Shown here: positions 1 through 11,309 of the stretch, piece by piece
Position numbering within the stretch: the stretch's first letter is position 1
Layout: the number at the start of each line of letters is the position of its first letter
Origin: Pseudomonadota bacterium
GTDB lineage: Bacteria; Pseudomonadota; Alphaproteobacteria; Sphingomonadales; Sphingomonadaceae
Assembly (NCBI GenBank): GCA_023387085.1
Contig: JAEWIL010000175.1
Span: forward strand, 1-64,000
Length of the DNA: 64,000 nucleotides
Direction: 5' to 3'
The notes under the pieces: generated by a model
Told to the model about the DNA's origin: nothing
Databases searched by the model: none
What the model saw: the letters and a program-made list of their open reading frames with translations, nothing else
Translations under genes and position numbers: made by a program

Positions 1-1119
<1,119 letters not shown>

Positions 1120-1155
1120 CGCAAGCGGGTTCCGCAATCGCGGATGCAAGATCGG

Positions 1156-1183
1156 GGTCGGACGATGGCATCATCGTCCGACC
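1156..1183 (+). terminator. Hairpin after ilvC, probable terminator
   Basis: A perfect 12-bp stem (GGTCGGACGATG paired with CATCGTCCGACC) closes a 4-base loop (GCAT), 37 bp after the ilvC stop codon. No strong T-tract follows, so intrinsic termination is plausible but not certain. It separates ilvC from the biotin genes. Confidence 0.5.
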
Positions 1184-1244
1184 TTGAACTCGTCCGTGAA
1201 TGCGGCTCGATTTCGGGAGCAAATTTTCGACCCAGGGAGCATCT

Positions 1245-2387
1245 ATGCCGGACCGCCCTTCTCCCTTTCATGCTCATCGCAAGGATCTGGCCGGGCTTGC
1301 ATCGGCCGACCGGCGGCGCGCGCTCGCGCCGCGCACCGGCATCGACTTCGCCTCGAACGACTATCTCGCGCTCGCAGGTTCCTATGCGCTCGGCGAAGCG
1401 ATCGCCGCAGGACTCGATCGCGGCCTTCCCGCCGGGTCCGGCGGCTCGCGCCTGCTGCGCGGCAATCACCCGGAGCATGAGGCGCTCGAAGACCATGCGG
1501 CGCGCCATTATGGCAGCGAGGCCGCGCTCTTCTTTTCGACCGGCTTTGCGGCCAATGCCGCGCTGTTCGCGACGTTGCCGCAACGCGGCGACCTGATCGT
1601 CCATGACGAGCTCATCCACGCGAGCGCACACGACGGGATGAAGCTTGGCCGCGCCGGGCGCGTCGACGCCCGCCACAACGACGCACAGGCTTTCGACGAT
1701 ATCATCGCGCGCTGGCGCCGTGGCGGCGGCAGCGGGACGCCGTGGATCGCGGTCGAAAGCCTCTATTCGATGGATGGCGACCGCGCTCCGCTCGCCGATC
1801 TCTCGGCGGTTGCGGGTCGCCACGACGCCGTGCTGATCGTCGACGAGGCGCATGCCACCGGCGTCTATGGTCCCGCCGGTCAGGGCCTTGCGCACCAACT
1901 CGCGCCGCGCGAAAACCTTATCACCCTCCACACCTGCGGCAAGGCGCTGGGCTGCGAGGGCGCGTTGCTCTGCGGCCCCGCGATCGTCCGCGACTTCATC
2001 GTCAATCGCGGACGTCCCTTCATCTTCTCCACCGCGCCGTCGCCGTTGATGGCGTGGCTTGTTCGCCAGGCACTCGAAATTGTCGCGAACGAACCCGAGC
2101 GCGCCGCGCGCCTTCACGGCCTCGTCCGCCACGCCGAAAGCCGTCTCGCTCCGCTCGGTATCGCGGCGAGCGGCAGCCAGATCATTCCCGTCGTCATCGG
2201 CGACAATGCCCGCACGATGCAGATCGCTGCTGCGCTGCAGGCGGCGGGCTTCGACGTCCGCGGCATCCGCCCGCCGACAGTTCCGCACGGCACCGCCCGG
2301 CTTCGCATCGCGATCACGCTCAATGTCGGGACCGGTGACATTGACGCCATGACCGAAACGCTTTCGGCCGCTATGGCCGCGGCATGA
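1245..2387 (+). CDS. bioF: 8-amino-7-oxononanoate synthase
   Basis: PLP enzyme that condenses pimeloyl-ACP (or -CoA) with alanine, the first committed step in building the biotin rings. The ATG at 1245 is preceded by GGGAG at good spacing, giving 380 residues, normal for the family. The alpha-oxoamine synthase signature is clear: the cofactor aspartate region VDEAHATG and the PLP lysine in HTCGKALG near residue 233. It overlaps bioD by 4 bp (ATGA), which implies translational coupling. The closest alternative in the family is 5-aminolevulinate synthase, but the bioD and bioA neighbours settle the assignment. Confidence 0.94.
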   Translation: MPDRPSPFHAHRKDLAGLASADRRRALAPRTGIDFASNDYLALAGSYALGEAIAAGLDRGLPAGSGGSRLLRGNHPEHEALEDHAARHYGSEAALFFSTGFAANAALFATLPQRGDLIVHDELIHASAHDGMKLGRAGRVDARHNDAQAFDDIIARWRRGGGSGTPWIAVESLYSMDGDRAPLADLSAVAGRHDAVLIVDEAHATGVYGPAGQGLAHQLAPRENLITLHTCGKALGCEGALLCGPAIVRDFIVNRGRPFIFSTAPSPLMAWLVRQALEIVANEPERAARLHGLVRHAESRLAPLGIAASGSQIIPVVIGDNARTMQIAAALQAAGFDVRGIRPPTVPHGTARLRIAITLNVGTGDIDAMTETLSAAMAAA

Positions 2388-2992
2388 CCCGCTTCGTCAT
2401 TACCGGCACCGACACCGGCATCGGCAAGACCGTCTTTTCCGCCGCGCTCGCGCGCGCGCTGAACCTGCCCTATTGGAAACCGATCCAGTCGGGACTCGAC
2501 GAGGAAACCGACAGCGAAGTCGTCGCTCGCCTAGCGAGCGTGCCGGTGCGTCCCGAAGCGTACCGCCTCGTCACCCCTGCCTCACCGCACCTCGCGGCAG
2601 AAATCGACGGGATCATCATCGACGCCGACCAGCTCGCGCCGCCGGAAGGCGACCTGTTGATCGAAGGCGCCGGCGGTGCGCTCGTCCCCGTCACCCGTAC
2701 GCTGCTCTATGCCGACCTTTTTGCGCGGTGGCGGATTCCGGTCATCGTCTGCGCCCGCACGACGCTTGGCACGATCAACCACAGCTTGCTGACGATCGAG
2801 GCGTTGAAGCGCCGGGGCGTCCCGATCCACGGCATCGCCTTCCTCGGCGAAGCGGCCCAGGACAGCGAGGCGATCGTCGCAAAGATCGGCGGCGTCCGCC
2901 GGCTCGGGCGCCTGCCCATGGTCGATCTGCTGACGCCCGACACGCTCGCCGCCGCCTTTTCCGCCAATTTCGACTGCGCCGATTTCACATGA
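2384..2992 (+). CDS. bioD: Dethiobiotin synthetase
   Basis: ATP-dependent carboxylase that closes the ureido ring of dethiobiotin from 7,8-diaminopelargonate and CO2. The P-loop GTDTGIGKT is at residues 8-16, and the motif EGAGGALVP, typical of BioD, lies near the middle. At 202 residues it is slightly shorter than the E. coli enzyme (about 225). Its start overlaps the bioF stop by 4 bp and its stop overlaps the bioA start by 4 bp, so the three genes form one translationally coupled unit. Confidence 0.93.
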   Translation: MTRFVITGTDTGIGKTVFSAALARALNLPYWKPIQSGLDEETDSEVVARLASVPVRPEAYRLVTPASPHLAAEIDGIIIDADQLAPPEGDLLIEGAGGALVPVTRTLLYADLFARWRIPVIVCARTTLGTINHSLLTIEALKRRGVPIHGIAFLGEAAQDSEAIVAKIGGVRRLGRLPMVDLLTPDTLAAAFSANFDCADFT

Positions 2993-4236
2993 TCTCGCCC
3001 GTCTGGCACCCCTTCACCCAGCACGGCCTCGGCGAGGAATTTCCGCTGGTAGCCCGCGCCGACGGCGCGCGCCTCTACGATGCCCACGGCAACTATTGGA
3101 TCGACGCGATATCGAGCTGGTGGGTCACGACGCACGGCCACGCGCACCCGCGCATCATGGCCGCGATCCGCGCCCAGACCGAAAAGCTCGACCAGCTCAT
3201 CTTCGCCGGCTGGACGCACGAGCCCGCCGAAAGCCTCGCCGCCGAACTGGTCCGCATCACCCCCGACCCGCTGACCCGCGTCTTCTTTTCGGATTCGGGC
3301 TCGACCAGCGTCGAGGTCGCGCTGAAAATGGCGCTCGGCTATTGGTATAATATCGGAGAGGCGCGCAGCCGCATCCTCGTCCTCGAGCACAGCTATCATG
3401 GCGACACGATCGGCACGATGTCGGTCGGTGAGCGCGGCGTTTACAACCGAGCCTGGCAGCCTTTGCTGTTCGACGTCGATACGATCCCCTTCCCGCGCGA
3501 AGGCATGGAGCAGGCGACGCTCGACGCGCTTGAAGCGGCCTGCGTCCAAAAGCCCGCGGCGTTCATCGTCGAACCGCTGATCCTCGGCGCGGGCGGGATG
3601 CTGATCTATCCCGCCTGGGTGCTGGCGGAGATGCGCGCGATCTGCGCGCGCCATGGGGCCCTTTTCATCGCCGACGAGGTCATGACCGGCTGGGGTCGCA
3701 CCGGCACGCGCTTCGCCTGCGAACAAGCCGGCGTGATCCCGGACATCGTCTGCCTGTCGAAGGGCCTGACCGGCGGCGCAATGCCGCTCGCGGTAACTCT
3801 GTGCATCGAGCCGATCTTCGCAGCGCATTATTCGACCGACCGCGCCAAAACCTTCTATCATTCGTCGAGCTATACCGCGAATCCGATCGCCTGCGCTGCC
3901 GCGAACGCGAACCTCGAAATCTGGCGCGACGAGCCGGTACAGCAACGCATCGACGCGCTATCCGACGCGCAGGCCGCACATCTGACGATGCTGAGCGACA
4001 ATCCGCGGGTCGAAGCGCCCCGCCGCCTCGGCACGATCGCGGCGTTCGACGTCGTGGTGCAGGATTCTGGCTATCTCTCCAATCTTGCGCCGCGTCTGAT
4101 CGCGTTCCATCGCGAAAACGGCGTGCTTCTCCGCCCGCTCGGCAACTGCGTCTATGTGATGCCGCCCTATTGCATTACGCCCGAGGAACTCGCGCATGTG
4201 TGGACGACGATAGGAGCGGCGCTCGACAATCTGTAG
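2989..4236 (+). CDS. bioA: Adenosylmethionine-8-amino-7-oxononanoate aminotransferase
   Basis: PLP class III aminotransferase making 7,8-diaminopelargonate, with S-adenosylmethionine as the usual amino donor. The start is the ATG overlapping the bioD stop; an open frame continues upstream but has no homology there. The protein is 415 residues. It starts with VWHPFTQHG, typical of BioA, has the class III metal/PLP stretch [14 protein letters not shown], and the PLP lysine in LSKGLTGG near residue 258. The gene order F-D-A lacks bioB and the pimelate genes, which must be elsewhere. Confidence 0.94.
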   Translation: MISPVWHPFTQHGLGEEFPLVARADGARLYDAHGNYWIDAISSWWVTTHGHAHPRIMAAIRAQTEKLDQLIFAGWTHEPAESLAAELVRITPDPLTRVFFSDSGSTSVEVALKMALGYWYNIGEARSRILVLEHSYHGDTIGTMSVGERGVYNRAWQPLLFDVDTIPFPREGMEQATLDALEAACVQKPAAFIVEPLILGAGGMLIYPAWVLAEMRAICARHGALFIADEVMTGWGRTGTRFACEQAGVIPDIVCLSKGLTGGAMPLAVTLCIEPIFAAHYSTDRAKTFYHSSSYTANPIACAAANANLEIWRDEPVQQRIDALSDAQAAHLTMLSDNPRVEAPRRLGTIAAFDVVVQDSGYLSNLAPRLIAFHRENGVLLRPLGNCVYVMPPYCITPEELAHVWTTIGAALDNL

Positions 4237-4460
4237 TGGCGGTTAGCCACCGACAGGGGACCTTTCTTCATCGTCATCCCGGACCGGCGAAGCAGCTTCC
4301 GGGCGCTGCCCCCGACCCGTCGTCGCCCACGACCACCACCCTTGCGACCAAGCCGCGCCAAAACCATATGCCAAACATCGACCTGGTCTCGCCAGTTCGG
4401 CTGAGGTTCATCTTCGCGGCCTATGCCTGCCGTCAGGGGATGGTCGCCAGGGAATGCGTA

Positions 4461-4895
4461 ATGAAAAAGCCTGCCCCGTTTCTGCTCCTGCTCTTCGCGC
4501 TCGCCGTCCCGGCGCATGCGCAGGACGAGGATCTCGCGCAAACCGGTACGCCGCCCGAACGCATGTCGGTGCTCTACACCTATGGCGACGAGCCCTGCCC
4601 CCCGCCGCAGGGCGACGAAATTGTCGTCTGCGCGCACCAGCCCGAAACCGAACGCTATCGCGTCCCCAAGGCGCTGCGCCACAAGGAGGAGGACACGTCG
4701 GCGGGCGGCGGGTCCTGGGCTTCGGCAGTCGACAGCTATACCAATGGCGCCGCCGCAGCGAGCCGCCCGAACAGTTGCTCGCCGGTCGGCAGCTATGGCT
4801 ATACGGGCTGCACCGCCGCCGCGCTGCGCCAATGGTTCGAGGAACGCCGCGCGATGAGCGCGCAACGGCAAGGCGGCGCGGCCTCGCCGAATTGA
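4461..4895 (+). CDS. Hypothetical exported protein
   Basis: A 144-residue protein that I do not recognise. The start ATG at 4461 begins a clear signal peptide (MKKPAPFLLLLFALAVPAHA, then the cleavage site), so the product is probably periplasmic. The mature part has six cysteines, including the CPPP and VVCA segments near the start and NSC/GC near the end, which suggests disulfide bonding, and is rich in Gly, Ser and Ala near the C terminus. It lies 224 bp after bioA and is followed by a YceI-family gene; proteins of this type are common hypotheticals in sphingomonads. Confidence 0.7.
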   Translation: MKKPAPFLLLLFALAVPAHAQDEDLAQTGTPPERMSVLYTYGDEPCPPPQGDEIVVCAHQPETERYRVPKALRHKEEDTSAGGGSWASAVDSYTNGAAAASRPNSCSPVGSYGYTGCTAAALRQWFEERRAMSAQRQGGAASPN

Positions 4896-4946
4896 CGCGG
4901 CCCCCTTCGCTCGCCTAGCCTGCGCCTCCCCAAACAGGAGGTATCC

Positions 4947-5594
4947 ATGCGCCTTTTCGCTCCCCCCGCCGCCCTTGCCGCAATCATGCTCGCCGTCGTC
5001 GCAGTTCCCGCCGTCATCGCGCAGCCGCCGTCGAGCGCGCCCGGTGCACCCGACAAGACGCGCGTTACGGCCGGCACCTATGCCGTCGACCCCAATCACA
5101 CGATGGTCGTCTGGCAAGTCGATCACCTCGGCTTCAGCAATTACACCGGCATCTTCGGCGACGTGACCGGTACCCTGGTCCTCGATCCGAAGAATCTTGC
5201 AGCGTCCAAGGTCGATGTGACGATCCCGGTCATCAAGGTCACGACCGCGAACGCCGGCCTCACGGCGCATCTGCTTCGCGCCGGAAAGGATGGCGGCAAG
5301 CCCGATTTCTTCGGCCCGGCGGCAGCCGACGCGAAATTCGTCTCGACCCATGTTGTCGTCGACGACGAAGGCGACGAGGCGAAGGTGACGGGCAACCTCA
5401 CCCTGAACGGCGTGACCAAGCCCGTGACTCTCGACGTCGATTTCCACGGCGCCGGCGCAATGGGCGGTCAGGAGAATGTGGGTTTCGAGGCCGAAGCGAA
5501 GATCAGACGCAGCGATTTCGGGCTCGGCTTCGGCGTCCCGATGGTCAGCGACGAGGTCGAACTCAAGATTCATGCCGCATTTCAGAAGCTGTAA
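4947..5594 (+). CDS. YceI family periplasmic protein
   Basis: 215 residues with a signal peptide of about 25 residues. The mature part is a YceI lipocalin-like barrel: it opens with the family start AGTYAVDPNHTMVVWQVDH and continues with the alternating strand pattern including NLTLNGVTKPVTLDVDF. Family members bind isoprenoids such as octaprenyl pyrophosphate in the periplasm; the true ligand here is unknown. GGAGG lies just before the ATG at 4947. It is a single-gene unit between a hypothetical gene and a hairpin. Confidence 0.9.
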   Translation: MRLFAPPAALAAIMLAVVAVPAVIAQPPSSAPGAPDKTRVTAGTYAVDPNHTMVVWQVDHLGFSNYTGIFGDVTGTLVLDPKNLAASKVDVTIPVIKVTTANAGLTAHLLRAGKDGGKPDFFGPAAADAKFVSTHVVVDDEGDEAKVTGNLTLNGVTKPVTLDVDFHGAGAMGGQENVGFEAEAKIRRSDFGLGFGVPMVSDEVELKIHAAFQKL

Positions 5595-5657
5595 GCGGGT
5601 TATAGCCGATCGCCACTGCGCCGGATTCGGCTGAAATCCTCTCGTCCTGACGACCGG

Positions 5658-5698
5658 AAACGGCGGCGCGCCGAAATGGGTTTGCGCCGCCGCCGTTT
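5658..5698. terminator. GC-rich hairpin between yceI-like gene and cpoB
   Basis: The arms AAACGGCGGCG and CGCCGCCGTTT pair over 11 bp with a 19-base loop. It lies between two genes transcribed in the same direction and could terminate the YceI gene, but only three T residues follow the stem, so the call is tentative. Confidence 0.35.
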
Positions 5699-5754
5699 GG
5701 GGCGTTATGTACGACCGCACAAAATGGTTAACTTGTGTGGGGGCCGATCGGCAT

Positions 5755-6708
5755 ATGAAGAATAATCCCGTCTTTTTCCTGGGCGCGGCTACACTGGCCA
5801 TCGCTGCTGCGATGCCGGCGGCGACCGCGCAGGACACGACGACCGTGAAGCGCATCGACCGGCTCGAGAAGGAGATGCGCGCCGTTCAGCGTCAGGTCTT
5901 CCCCGGCGGCGCGCCGACCTTCAGCGGCGGAGAAATCGCGCCCGATAAGACCCCGGGCGAGCGGTCGAACGCCGCAACGCCGGTCGCCGACCTCACCGCG
6001 CGGGTCGACGCGCTGGAATCGCAGCTCCAGACGCTGACCGGCCAGACCGAACAGAATGCCTTCCATCTGCGCGAACTGGAAAAGCAGTTCGCGGCGTACA
6101 AGAGCGAGATGGACAAGCGCTTCCCGGCCGCGGAAGCGCCGGCCGAAGCGACCCCCGCCAGCCTGCCCGTAGTCGCGGCGCCCAAACCCGCCGCGACACC
6201 GGCAACCACGGCTGCGACGGCGCCGACCAAAAAGCCTGCGGCCACGCCGGCCGCGAAGCCCGGCACGCCGGACGCGGCCCGCCTCGCGCTCGTCAAGAAG
6301 GTCGAAATCCCCGCATCGGGCAACGAACAGCAGGACGCCTATGATTATGGGTTCCGGCTGTGGAGCGCGAAACTCTATCCCGAGGCGCAGGCCCAGCTCA
6401 AGACGGTGGTCACCAAATGGCCGAAGAGCAATCAGGCAAGCTATGCTCAAAACCTGCTCGGCCGCGCCTATCTCGATGAAGGCAAGCCGAGCCTCGCCGC
6501 GGTCGCCTTTTACAACAACTACAAGGATCGGCCGAGTGGCCCGCGCGCGCCGCACAGCCTGATGTACATGGGCGTCGCGCTCGACAAGCTCGGCCGCAAG
6601 GCCGACGCCTGCAAGGCGTTCCGCGAGCTCGAAGAGGTCTATGGCGACAAGGCGCCGCAGGATGTCCGTACCGATGCAGCCGCCGCAAAAGCAAAAGCAG
6701 GCTGCTGA
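5755..6708 (+). CDS. cpoB: Cell division coordinator CpoB / Tol-Pal protein YbgF
   Basis: Periplasmic protein of the Tol-Pal system that coordinates outer-membrane constriction with peptidoglycan synthesis. The ATG at 5755 starts a signal peptide ending at TAQD; the upstream in-frame ATG at 5707 would place 16 charged residues before it. Mature layout: a short coiled coil (RIDRLEKEMRAVQRQ and a second heptad segment around residues 80-120), an Ala/Pro/Thr linker near residues 125-175, and C-terminal TPR repeats from about residue 190 beginning with the YDYGFRLW motif typical of YbgF. The C terminus overlaps the tilS start. Confidence 0.88.
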   Translation: MKNNPVFFLGAATLAIAAAMPAATAQDTTTVKRIDRLEKEMRAVQRQVFPGGAPTFSGGEIAPDKTPGERSNAATPVADLTARVDALESQLQTLTGQTEQNAFHLRELEKQFAAYKSEMDKRFPAAEAPAEATPASLPVVAAPKPAATPATTAATAPTKKPAATPAAKPGTPDAARLALVKKVEIPASGNEQQDAYDYGFRLWSAKLYPEAQAQLKTVVTKWPKSNQASYAQNLLGRAYLDEGKPSLAAVAFYNNYKDRPSGPRAPHSLMYMGVALDKLGRKADACKAFRELEEVYGDKAPQDVRTDAAAAKAKAGC

Positions 6709-7663
6709 CAGCGGCGACGCCGTCGACCGGCTCGGGCACGAACTTGCCGCGCTCGCCGGACCCGATTGGCAGCGGCTCCATTACGGAGTGGCGGTTTCGG
6801 GCGGTCCCGACAGCATGGCTCTGCTCTGGCTGATGGCCACGCTGCTACCCGGCCAGGTCCGGGCGGCGACGGTCGATCACGGCCTGCGCAAGGGGTCGGA
6901 CGAGGAAGCCCGGATGGTCGCGGGTTTCTGCGAGCGCGAACATATCCCTCACGACACGCTGCTGCCGGCGACGCCGATCCGCGGCTCGCAACAGGCCGCG
7001 GCGCGCGCCGAACGCTATCGTTTGCTCGAAACATGGCGGCAAGCAAATGGCGTCGCGCATATCCTCACCGCGCATCACGCCGACGACCAGCTCGAAACCA
7101 TCGTGATGCGGCTCAACCGCGCCAGCGGCGTCGGTGGGCTCGCCGCGATTCGCGCCCGCAACGGCGTCATCCTGCGCCCGTTGCTCTACTGGCGCCGGCA
7201 AGCCTTGGTGCAAATCGCCTTCGACAACGACATTCCCTTTGTCGAGGACCCGTCGAACGCCGACGACCGGTTCGACCGCGCCCGGCTGCGCCAGGCGCTG
7301 CGCTCGCAGACGACGCTCGATGTCGAGGCAGCCGCGCGTTCGGCACGCTGGCTCGCCGAAGCCGACGACGCGATCGACTGGGCGGTCGACAGGCTGATCG
7401 CCTCGTGGCCCGACGCATCCGACATCGCCGTCATTCGCGATGCAGGCTATCCGCCAGAGATTTTTCGCCGTGTCGTCACCCAGCGGCTGCGGGCCAACGA
7501 CTCGCAGCTCGCGCTGCGCGGCGCCTCGCTCGATGGCGTGATCGCCGCGATGAAGGAAGGACGGCGCGCGATGGTCGGCGCGCTACTGATCGACGCGGTT
7601 CCCGGTTTGGGGGGCACAATCTGGCGCATTTCCGCTGCGCCGCGCCGGAAAACGGGAAAATAG
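6662..7663 (+). CDS. tilS: tRNA(Ile)-lysidine synthase
   Basis: Modifies C34 of the tRNA-Ile CAU anticodon to lysidine using ATP and lysine. The N-type ATP pyrophosphatase P-loop SGGPDSMALLW is near residues 42-52, and the motifs THGLR-like (VDHGLRKG) and HHADDQLET are conserved. The ATG at 6662 has AAGG 9 bases upstream and overlaps cpoB by 47 bp; ATGs at 6641 and 6674 are alternatives. The 333-residue form lacks part of the long C-terminal domain of E. coli TilS, as is usual in alphaproteobacteria. ftsH follows in the same direction. Confidence 0.9.
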   Translation: MSVPMQPPQKQKQAADSGDAVDRLGHELAALAGPDWQRLHYGVAVSGGPDSMALLWLMATLLPGQVRAATVDHGLRKGSDEEARMVAGFCEREHIPHDTLLPATPIRGSQQAAARAERYRLLETWRQANGVAHILTAHHADDQLETIVMRLNRASGVGGLAAIRARNGVILRPLLYWRRQALVQIAFDNDIPFVEDPSNADDRFDRARLRQALRSQTTLDVEAAARSARWLAEADDAIDWAVDRLIASWPDASDIAVIRDAGYPPEIFRRVVTQRLRANDSQLALRGASLDGVIAAMKEGRRAMVGALLIDAVPGLGGTIWRISAAPRRKTGK

Positions 7664-7750
7664 GACAATCTGGCTCATTGTCATTTAACCCGATTATCCT
7701 ACATTATCGGGATTGATGCGCGAACATGCGCGATGTTTGGAAAGTTTCCG

Positions 7751-9694
7751 ATGCCGGACGACAAGGAACCGCAGGGCAACCCCTGGATAAAGAGCGTGAT
7801 GATCTGGAGCGGCATTCTGTTTGCCATGCTCCTCGTCGCGTCGGTATTCGGAGGCGCCTCGCAGCCGGTCGGCAACACCCTCGCCTATTCCGAATTCCGG
7901 CAGAAGGTGCAGGAAGGCGCGGTCAAGGACGTCGTTCTGTCGGAAGATCGAGTCACGGGCACGCTCTCGAACGGAGACCGCTTTACCGCGAATATCGTCC
8001 GCGACCCCGAACTGCTGAAGATGCTCAATGAAAATGGCGTCAAATATGACGGAAAGCCGACCGAAACCGGCAATGTCTGGGTCTATATCCTTGTCCAGTC
8101 GCTGCCCTTCCTGCTGATTCTCGGTATTGCCTTCTTCGTGTTCCGCCAGGTGCAGAAGAATAACGGATCGGGCGCGATGGGCTTCGGCAAGTCGCGCGCG
8201 AAGATGCTGACCGAAAAGCAGGGCCGCGTGACGTTCGACGACGTCGCCGGCATCGACGAAGCGCGCGAGGAACTCGAGGAAATCGTCGAGTTCCTGAAGG
8301 ACCCGAGCAAATTTTCGAAACTCGGCGGCCAGATTCCGAAGGGCGCGCTTCTCGTCGGCTCGCCGGGTACGGGCAAGACCCTGCTCGCCCGCGCGATCGC
8401 TGGCGAGGCCGGCGTCCCCTTCTTCACCATTTCGGGTTCTGACTTTGTCGAGATGTTCGTGGGCGTCGGCGCCAGCCGCGTCCGCGACATGTTCGAACAG
8501 GCCAAGCGCAACGCGCCGTGCATCGTGTTCATCGACGAAATCGATGCGGTCGGCCGCCATCGCGGCGCAGGCCTCGGCAACGGCAATGACGAACGCGAAC
8601 AGACACTCAACCAGCTGCTCGTCGAGATGGACGGCTTCGAAGCGAACGAGGGTATCATCATCGTCGCGGCGACCAACCGCCCCGACGTGCTCGATCCCGC
8701 GCTGCTGCGTCCCGGCCGCTTCGACCGCCAGGTCGTCGTCCCGCGCCCCGACATCGAGGGTCGCCAGAAGATCCTCGAAGTCCACACGCGCAAGAAGCCG
8801 CTCGCGCCCGACGTCGACCTCCGCCGCATCGCCCGCGGCACGCCGGGCTTCTCGGGCGCCGATCTCGCCAACCTGTGCAACGAAGCGGCACTGCTCGCGG
8901 CCCGCAAGGGCAAGCGCCTGATCGCGTCGGACGAGTTCGAGGAAGCCAAGGACAAGGTAATGATGGGCGCCGAGCGTCGCTCGATGGTCATGACCGAGGA
9001 CGAGAAGAAGGCGACCGCCTATCACGAGGCCGGCCACGCGCTCGTCTCGCTCCATGTCGAGCACAACGACCCGCTACACAAGGTCACCATCATTCCGCGC
9101 GGCCGTGCCCTCGGCGTGACATGGAATCTGCCCGAACGCGACCGCTATTCGCAGAATATGAAGCAGATGAAGGCGCGCCTTGCGCTCTGCTTCGGCGGCC
9201 GCATCGCCGAACAGTTGATCTACGGCAAGGACGAACTCAACACCGGCGCGTCCAACGACATCCAGCAGGCGACCGACATGGCCCGCGCCATGGTCATGGA
9301 ATATGGCATGTCGGAAAAGCTTGGCTGGCTGCGCTATCGCGACAATCAGGACGAGGTGTTTCTTGGCCACAGCGTCTCGCGCGCGCAGAATATGTCCGAA
9401 GAGACCGCCAAGCTGATCGACGCTGAAGTCCGCCGGCTCGTCGAGGAAGGCGAAAAGACCGCGCGCAAGGTTCTCACCGACAATATCGACGAGCTGCACC
9501 TGCTCGCCGGTGCGCTGCTCGAATATGAGACACTGTCGGGCGAGGAAGCGAAGCGCGCAATCAAGGGCGAGGATATCGGCCGCGAGAACGACCAAGACAA
9601 GCACGGCACCCCCGTTCAGGGTCATGCTGGCGGTCTGCCGCAGATCAAGCGCAAGCCGCGGCCCTTTGGCGATGCCAACCCGCAGGGCGTCTGA
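7751..9694 (+). CDS. ftsH: ATP-dependent zinc metalloprotease FtsH
   Basis: Inner-membrane AAA protease that degrades unassembled membrane proteins and regulators. The ATG at 7751, with GGAAAG upstream, gives 647 residues; an ATG at 7733 lacks a ribosome site. Layout: first membrane helix near residues 14-30, periplasmic segment, second helix near 110-130, AAA module with Walker A GSPGTGKT (about 203-210) and [13 protein letters not shown], second region of homology [20 protein letters not shown], and the zinc site HEAGH at about 425-429. The C terminus ends in a low-complexity tail. The tilS-ftsH order is common in bacteria. Confidence 0.97.
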   Translation: MPDDKEPQGNPWIKSVMIWSGILFAMLLVASVFGGASQPVGNTLAYSEFRQKVQEGAVKDVVLSEDRVTGTLSNGDRFTANIVRDPELLKMLNENGVKYDGKPTETGNVWVYILVQSLPFLLILGIAFFVFRQVQKNNGSGAMGFGKSRAKMLTEKQGRVTFDDVAGIDEAREELEEIVEFLKDPSKFSKLGGQIPKGALLVGSPGTGKTLLARAIAGEAGVPFFTISGSDFVEMFVGVGASRVRDMFEQAKRNAPCIVFIDEIDAVGRHRGAGLGNGNDEREQTLNQLLVEMDGFEANEGIIIVAATNRPDVLDPALLRPGRFDRQVVVPRPDIEGRQKILEVHTRKKPLAPDVDLRRIARGTPGFSGADLANLCNEAALLAARKGKRLIASDEFEEAKDKVMMGAERRSMVMTEDEKKATAYHEAGHALVSLHVEHNDPLHKVTIIPRGRALGVTWNLPERDRYSQNMKQMKARLALCFGGRIAEQLIYGKDELNTGASNDIQQATDMARAMVMEYGMSEKLGWLRYRDNQDEVFLGHSVSRAQNMSEETAKLIDAEVRRLVEEGEKTARKVLTDNIDELHLLAGALLEYETLSGEEAKRAIKGEDIGRENDQDKHGTPVQGHAGGLPQIKRKPRPFGDANPQGV

Positions 9695-9734
9695 TTCAGA
9701 CCCTGTTCATTGATTTGGCACGATTTCGGTCCGT

Positions 9735-10127
9735 ATGACCAAAGGGGCCATGCGGATCGGATTGGCCTTTGCCGCGCTCGGCGCGAGCCTTTTGCTGTGC
9801 GGCATGGCGCCGGGCGACATGAGCGTTGCGGCCTTCCTGGCGCGCGCCGGGCAGCTTGAGCGGCTCGGCCCGCTGGCGATCGCGACCCCGGAAGCGCATT
9901 ATCTGAAGGGCGAGGTTATCGCCGCCGGCAAGCGCTACAAGGCGCGCATCGATGCCGAACGCAAAGCGGGCCGCAAGACCACGAGCTGCCCGCCCGAAAG
10001 CGGATCTCTCACCCCCGAACAATGGCTCGCGCATCTGCGAAGCTACCCGGCGCAATCGCGCAAATCGATCTCCATCTATTCGGCATTCGACGGGCTGATG
10101 CGCAAACGCTATCCGTGCCCCTCCTGA
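9735..10127 (+). CDS. Hypothetical exported protein
   Basis: A 130-residue protein of unknown function. The N terminus has a hydrophobic segment (GLAFAALGASLLLCGMA) that looks like a signal peptide or a lipoprotein-type signal with a cysteine at the end of the hydrophobic stretch. The mature region contains a CPPESGSLTPEQWLAHLRSYP segment and ends with a YPCPS cysteine, suggesting one disulfide. The start could also be the ATG at 9750. It stands between ftsH and a DUF3800 gene. Confidence 0.7.
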   Translation: MTKGAMRIGLAFAALGASLLLCGMAPGDMSVAAFLARAGQLERLGPLAIATPEAHYLKGEVIAAGKRYKARIDAERKAGRKTTSCPPESGSLTPEQWLAHLRSYPAQSRKSISIYSAFDGLMRKRYPCPS

Positions 10128-10158
10128 TGCGGAGCACGGGCCGGAGGACGCTGCAAAT

Positions 10159-10764
10159 ATGACGATTTATTGCGATGAATCGGGCGGGCTCAACACCGGC
10201 GTGATGACCTTTTCCGCCGTGATGCTGTCGCCCGACGCCGCGGCGGCGATCCAAGACCGGTTTCGAGCCGTCACGGGATTGCGCGGCGAACTCAAGGGCA
10301 GCCGGATCAGCCTGACCGAGCGTGCCTATCTGCTCGAGCTCTTCGATCGCGCCGGGGGACGGGCCTGGGTCGCGGTAGCGAAACGCGACCGGATCGTGCC
10401 GCCTGCCGACGGGAAGGCGGTGAGCGATCTGGCGCTCTATACGGCGCTGCTCGATCTCGCGGTGAGCCGCTGGCTTCCCGAGACCGGCGGCGTCTGTACC
10501 GACGTGGTCATCGACGACGGGCGGTATGACCCCGTCATCCTCGCCGGCGTTCGCGAGAGTATCCAGAGCGGGCTCGCCGGCTGGGGTCGGGCCTCGCTCG
10601 CCGACAGCCGCCGCTCGGACGGTGTCCAGATCGCCGACGTTGTCGCGAACAGCCTGTTCAACGTCGAGATCGGCTCGCCTCGGGCGCACCGTATCGGCGT
10701 CATCATCGAACCGCTGCTCGCCTCGCGCGCGCTACGCGTCGCCGAACTCACCCGGCTCCCCTGA
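10159..10764 (+). CDS. DUF3800-like protein
   Basis: 201 residues. It opens with TIYCDESGG, the signature of the DUF3800 family (aspartate-rich, RNase H-like fold predicted), and carries further acidic positions at VIDDGRYD and near IADVVANS. DUF3800 proteins are found both in the chromosome and in mobile elements and their activity is not established; a nuclease role is a guess from the fold. A ribosome site GGAGG sits upstream. It converges on rpoZ and shares the intergenic terminator region. Confidence 0.7.
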   Translation: MTIYCDESGGLNTGVMTFSAVMLSPDAAAAIQDRFRAVTGLRGELKGSRISLTERAYLLELFDRAGGRAWVAVAKRDRIVPPADGKAVSDLALYTALLDLAVSRWLPETGGVCTDVVIDDGRYDPVILAGVRESIQSGLAGWGRASLADSRRSDGVQIADVVANSLFNVEIGSPRAHRIGVIIEPLLASRALRVAELTRLP

Positions 10765-10781
10765 CCGATCGCGCCCAATGC

Positions 10782-10808
10782 AAAAAGGGCCGCGGTTTCC
10801 CGCAGCCC
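10782..10808 (-). terminator. Intrinsic terminator of rpoZ
   Basis: Read on the minus strand the sequence is GGGCTGCGG, a GAAA tetraloop, CCGCGGCCC and then five T residues: a 9-bp stem with one G-T wobble followed by a T-tract, a classic Rho-independent terminator. It lies 26 bp after the rpoZ stop and also separates it from the converging DUF3800-like gene. Confidence 0.85.
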
Positions 10809-10834
10809 CCTTGGTGATCGATTGCACTCGGCGC

Positions 10835-11179
10835 TTATTCGAAGTCGCCACCGCCACCGGCCGGGCTGCGCGGCGGCGCAGCGGCGGTCAGGCGCAGGGC
10901 CTCGGCCGAACGCGCGATCGAGCTGATTTCGTCGGGGGTATCGTCATCGTCGACGACGACCTTCTGCAGCGAACCGACGAGCGCATCGCTCAGATCGGCA
11001 GGGCGGATGGTCTGTTCGGCGATTTCGCGAAGCGCGACGACGGGATTTTTGTCGCGATCACGATCGATCGTCAGTTCCGAACCGCCCGAAATTTCGCGGG
11101 CGCGGTGCGCCGAGAGCAGCACCAGATCGAAGCGGTTGGAAACCTTGTCGACGCAATCTTCGACGGTAACGCGGGCCAT
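10835..11179 (-). CDS. rpoZ: DNA-directed RNA polymerase omega subunit
   Basis: Small RNA polymerase subunit that helps assemble beta-prime. The 114-residue protein starts with [20 protein letters not shown], the standard alphaproteobacterial omega start, and keeps the conserved helix with [12 protein letters not shown]. The C-terminal third is a lineage-specific acidic and Gly/Pro tail ([10 protein letters not shown]...AGGGGDFE). No spoT/rel gene follows as in E. coli; a terminator comes directly after it. Confidence 0.95.
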   Translation of the reverse strand: MARVTVEDCVDKVSNRFDLVLLSAHRAREISGGSELTIDRDRDKNPVVALREIAEQTIRPADLSDALVGSLQKVVVDDDDTPDEISSIARSAEALRLTAAAPPRSPAGGGGDFE

Positions 11180-11309
11180 GTGTTTTCCTTAAGTCGGAGA
11201 GCCAGCCGGAGGCTTGGCGGCAAGCGCTGCGCGCTAGCAGGGGGCGCCGGCAATGTCAATAAAACCGCCGCCCTTGCGGCCCCCGCGCAGGCCCGCCTAT
11301 GAGCGAGGC

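Noticed and set aside
2707..3945. A 412-codon minus-strand frame opposite bioD and bioA
   Set aside because: Antisense shadow with no domain; bioD and bioA motifs are clear on the plus strand.
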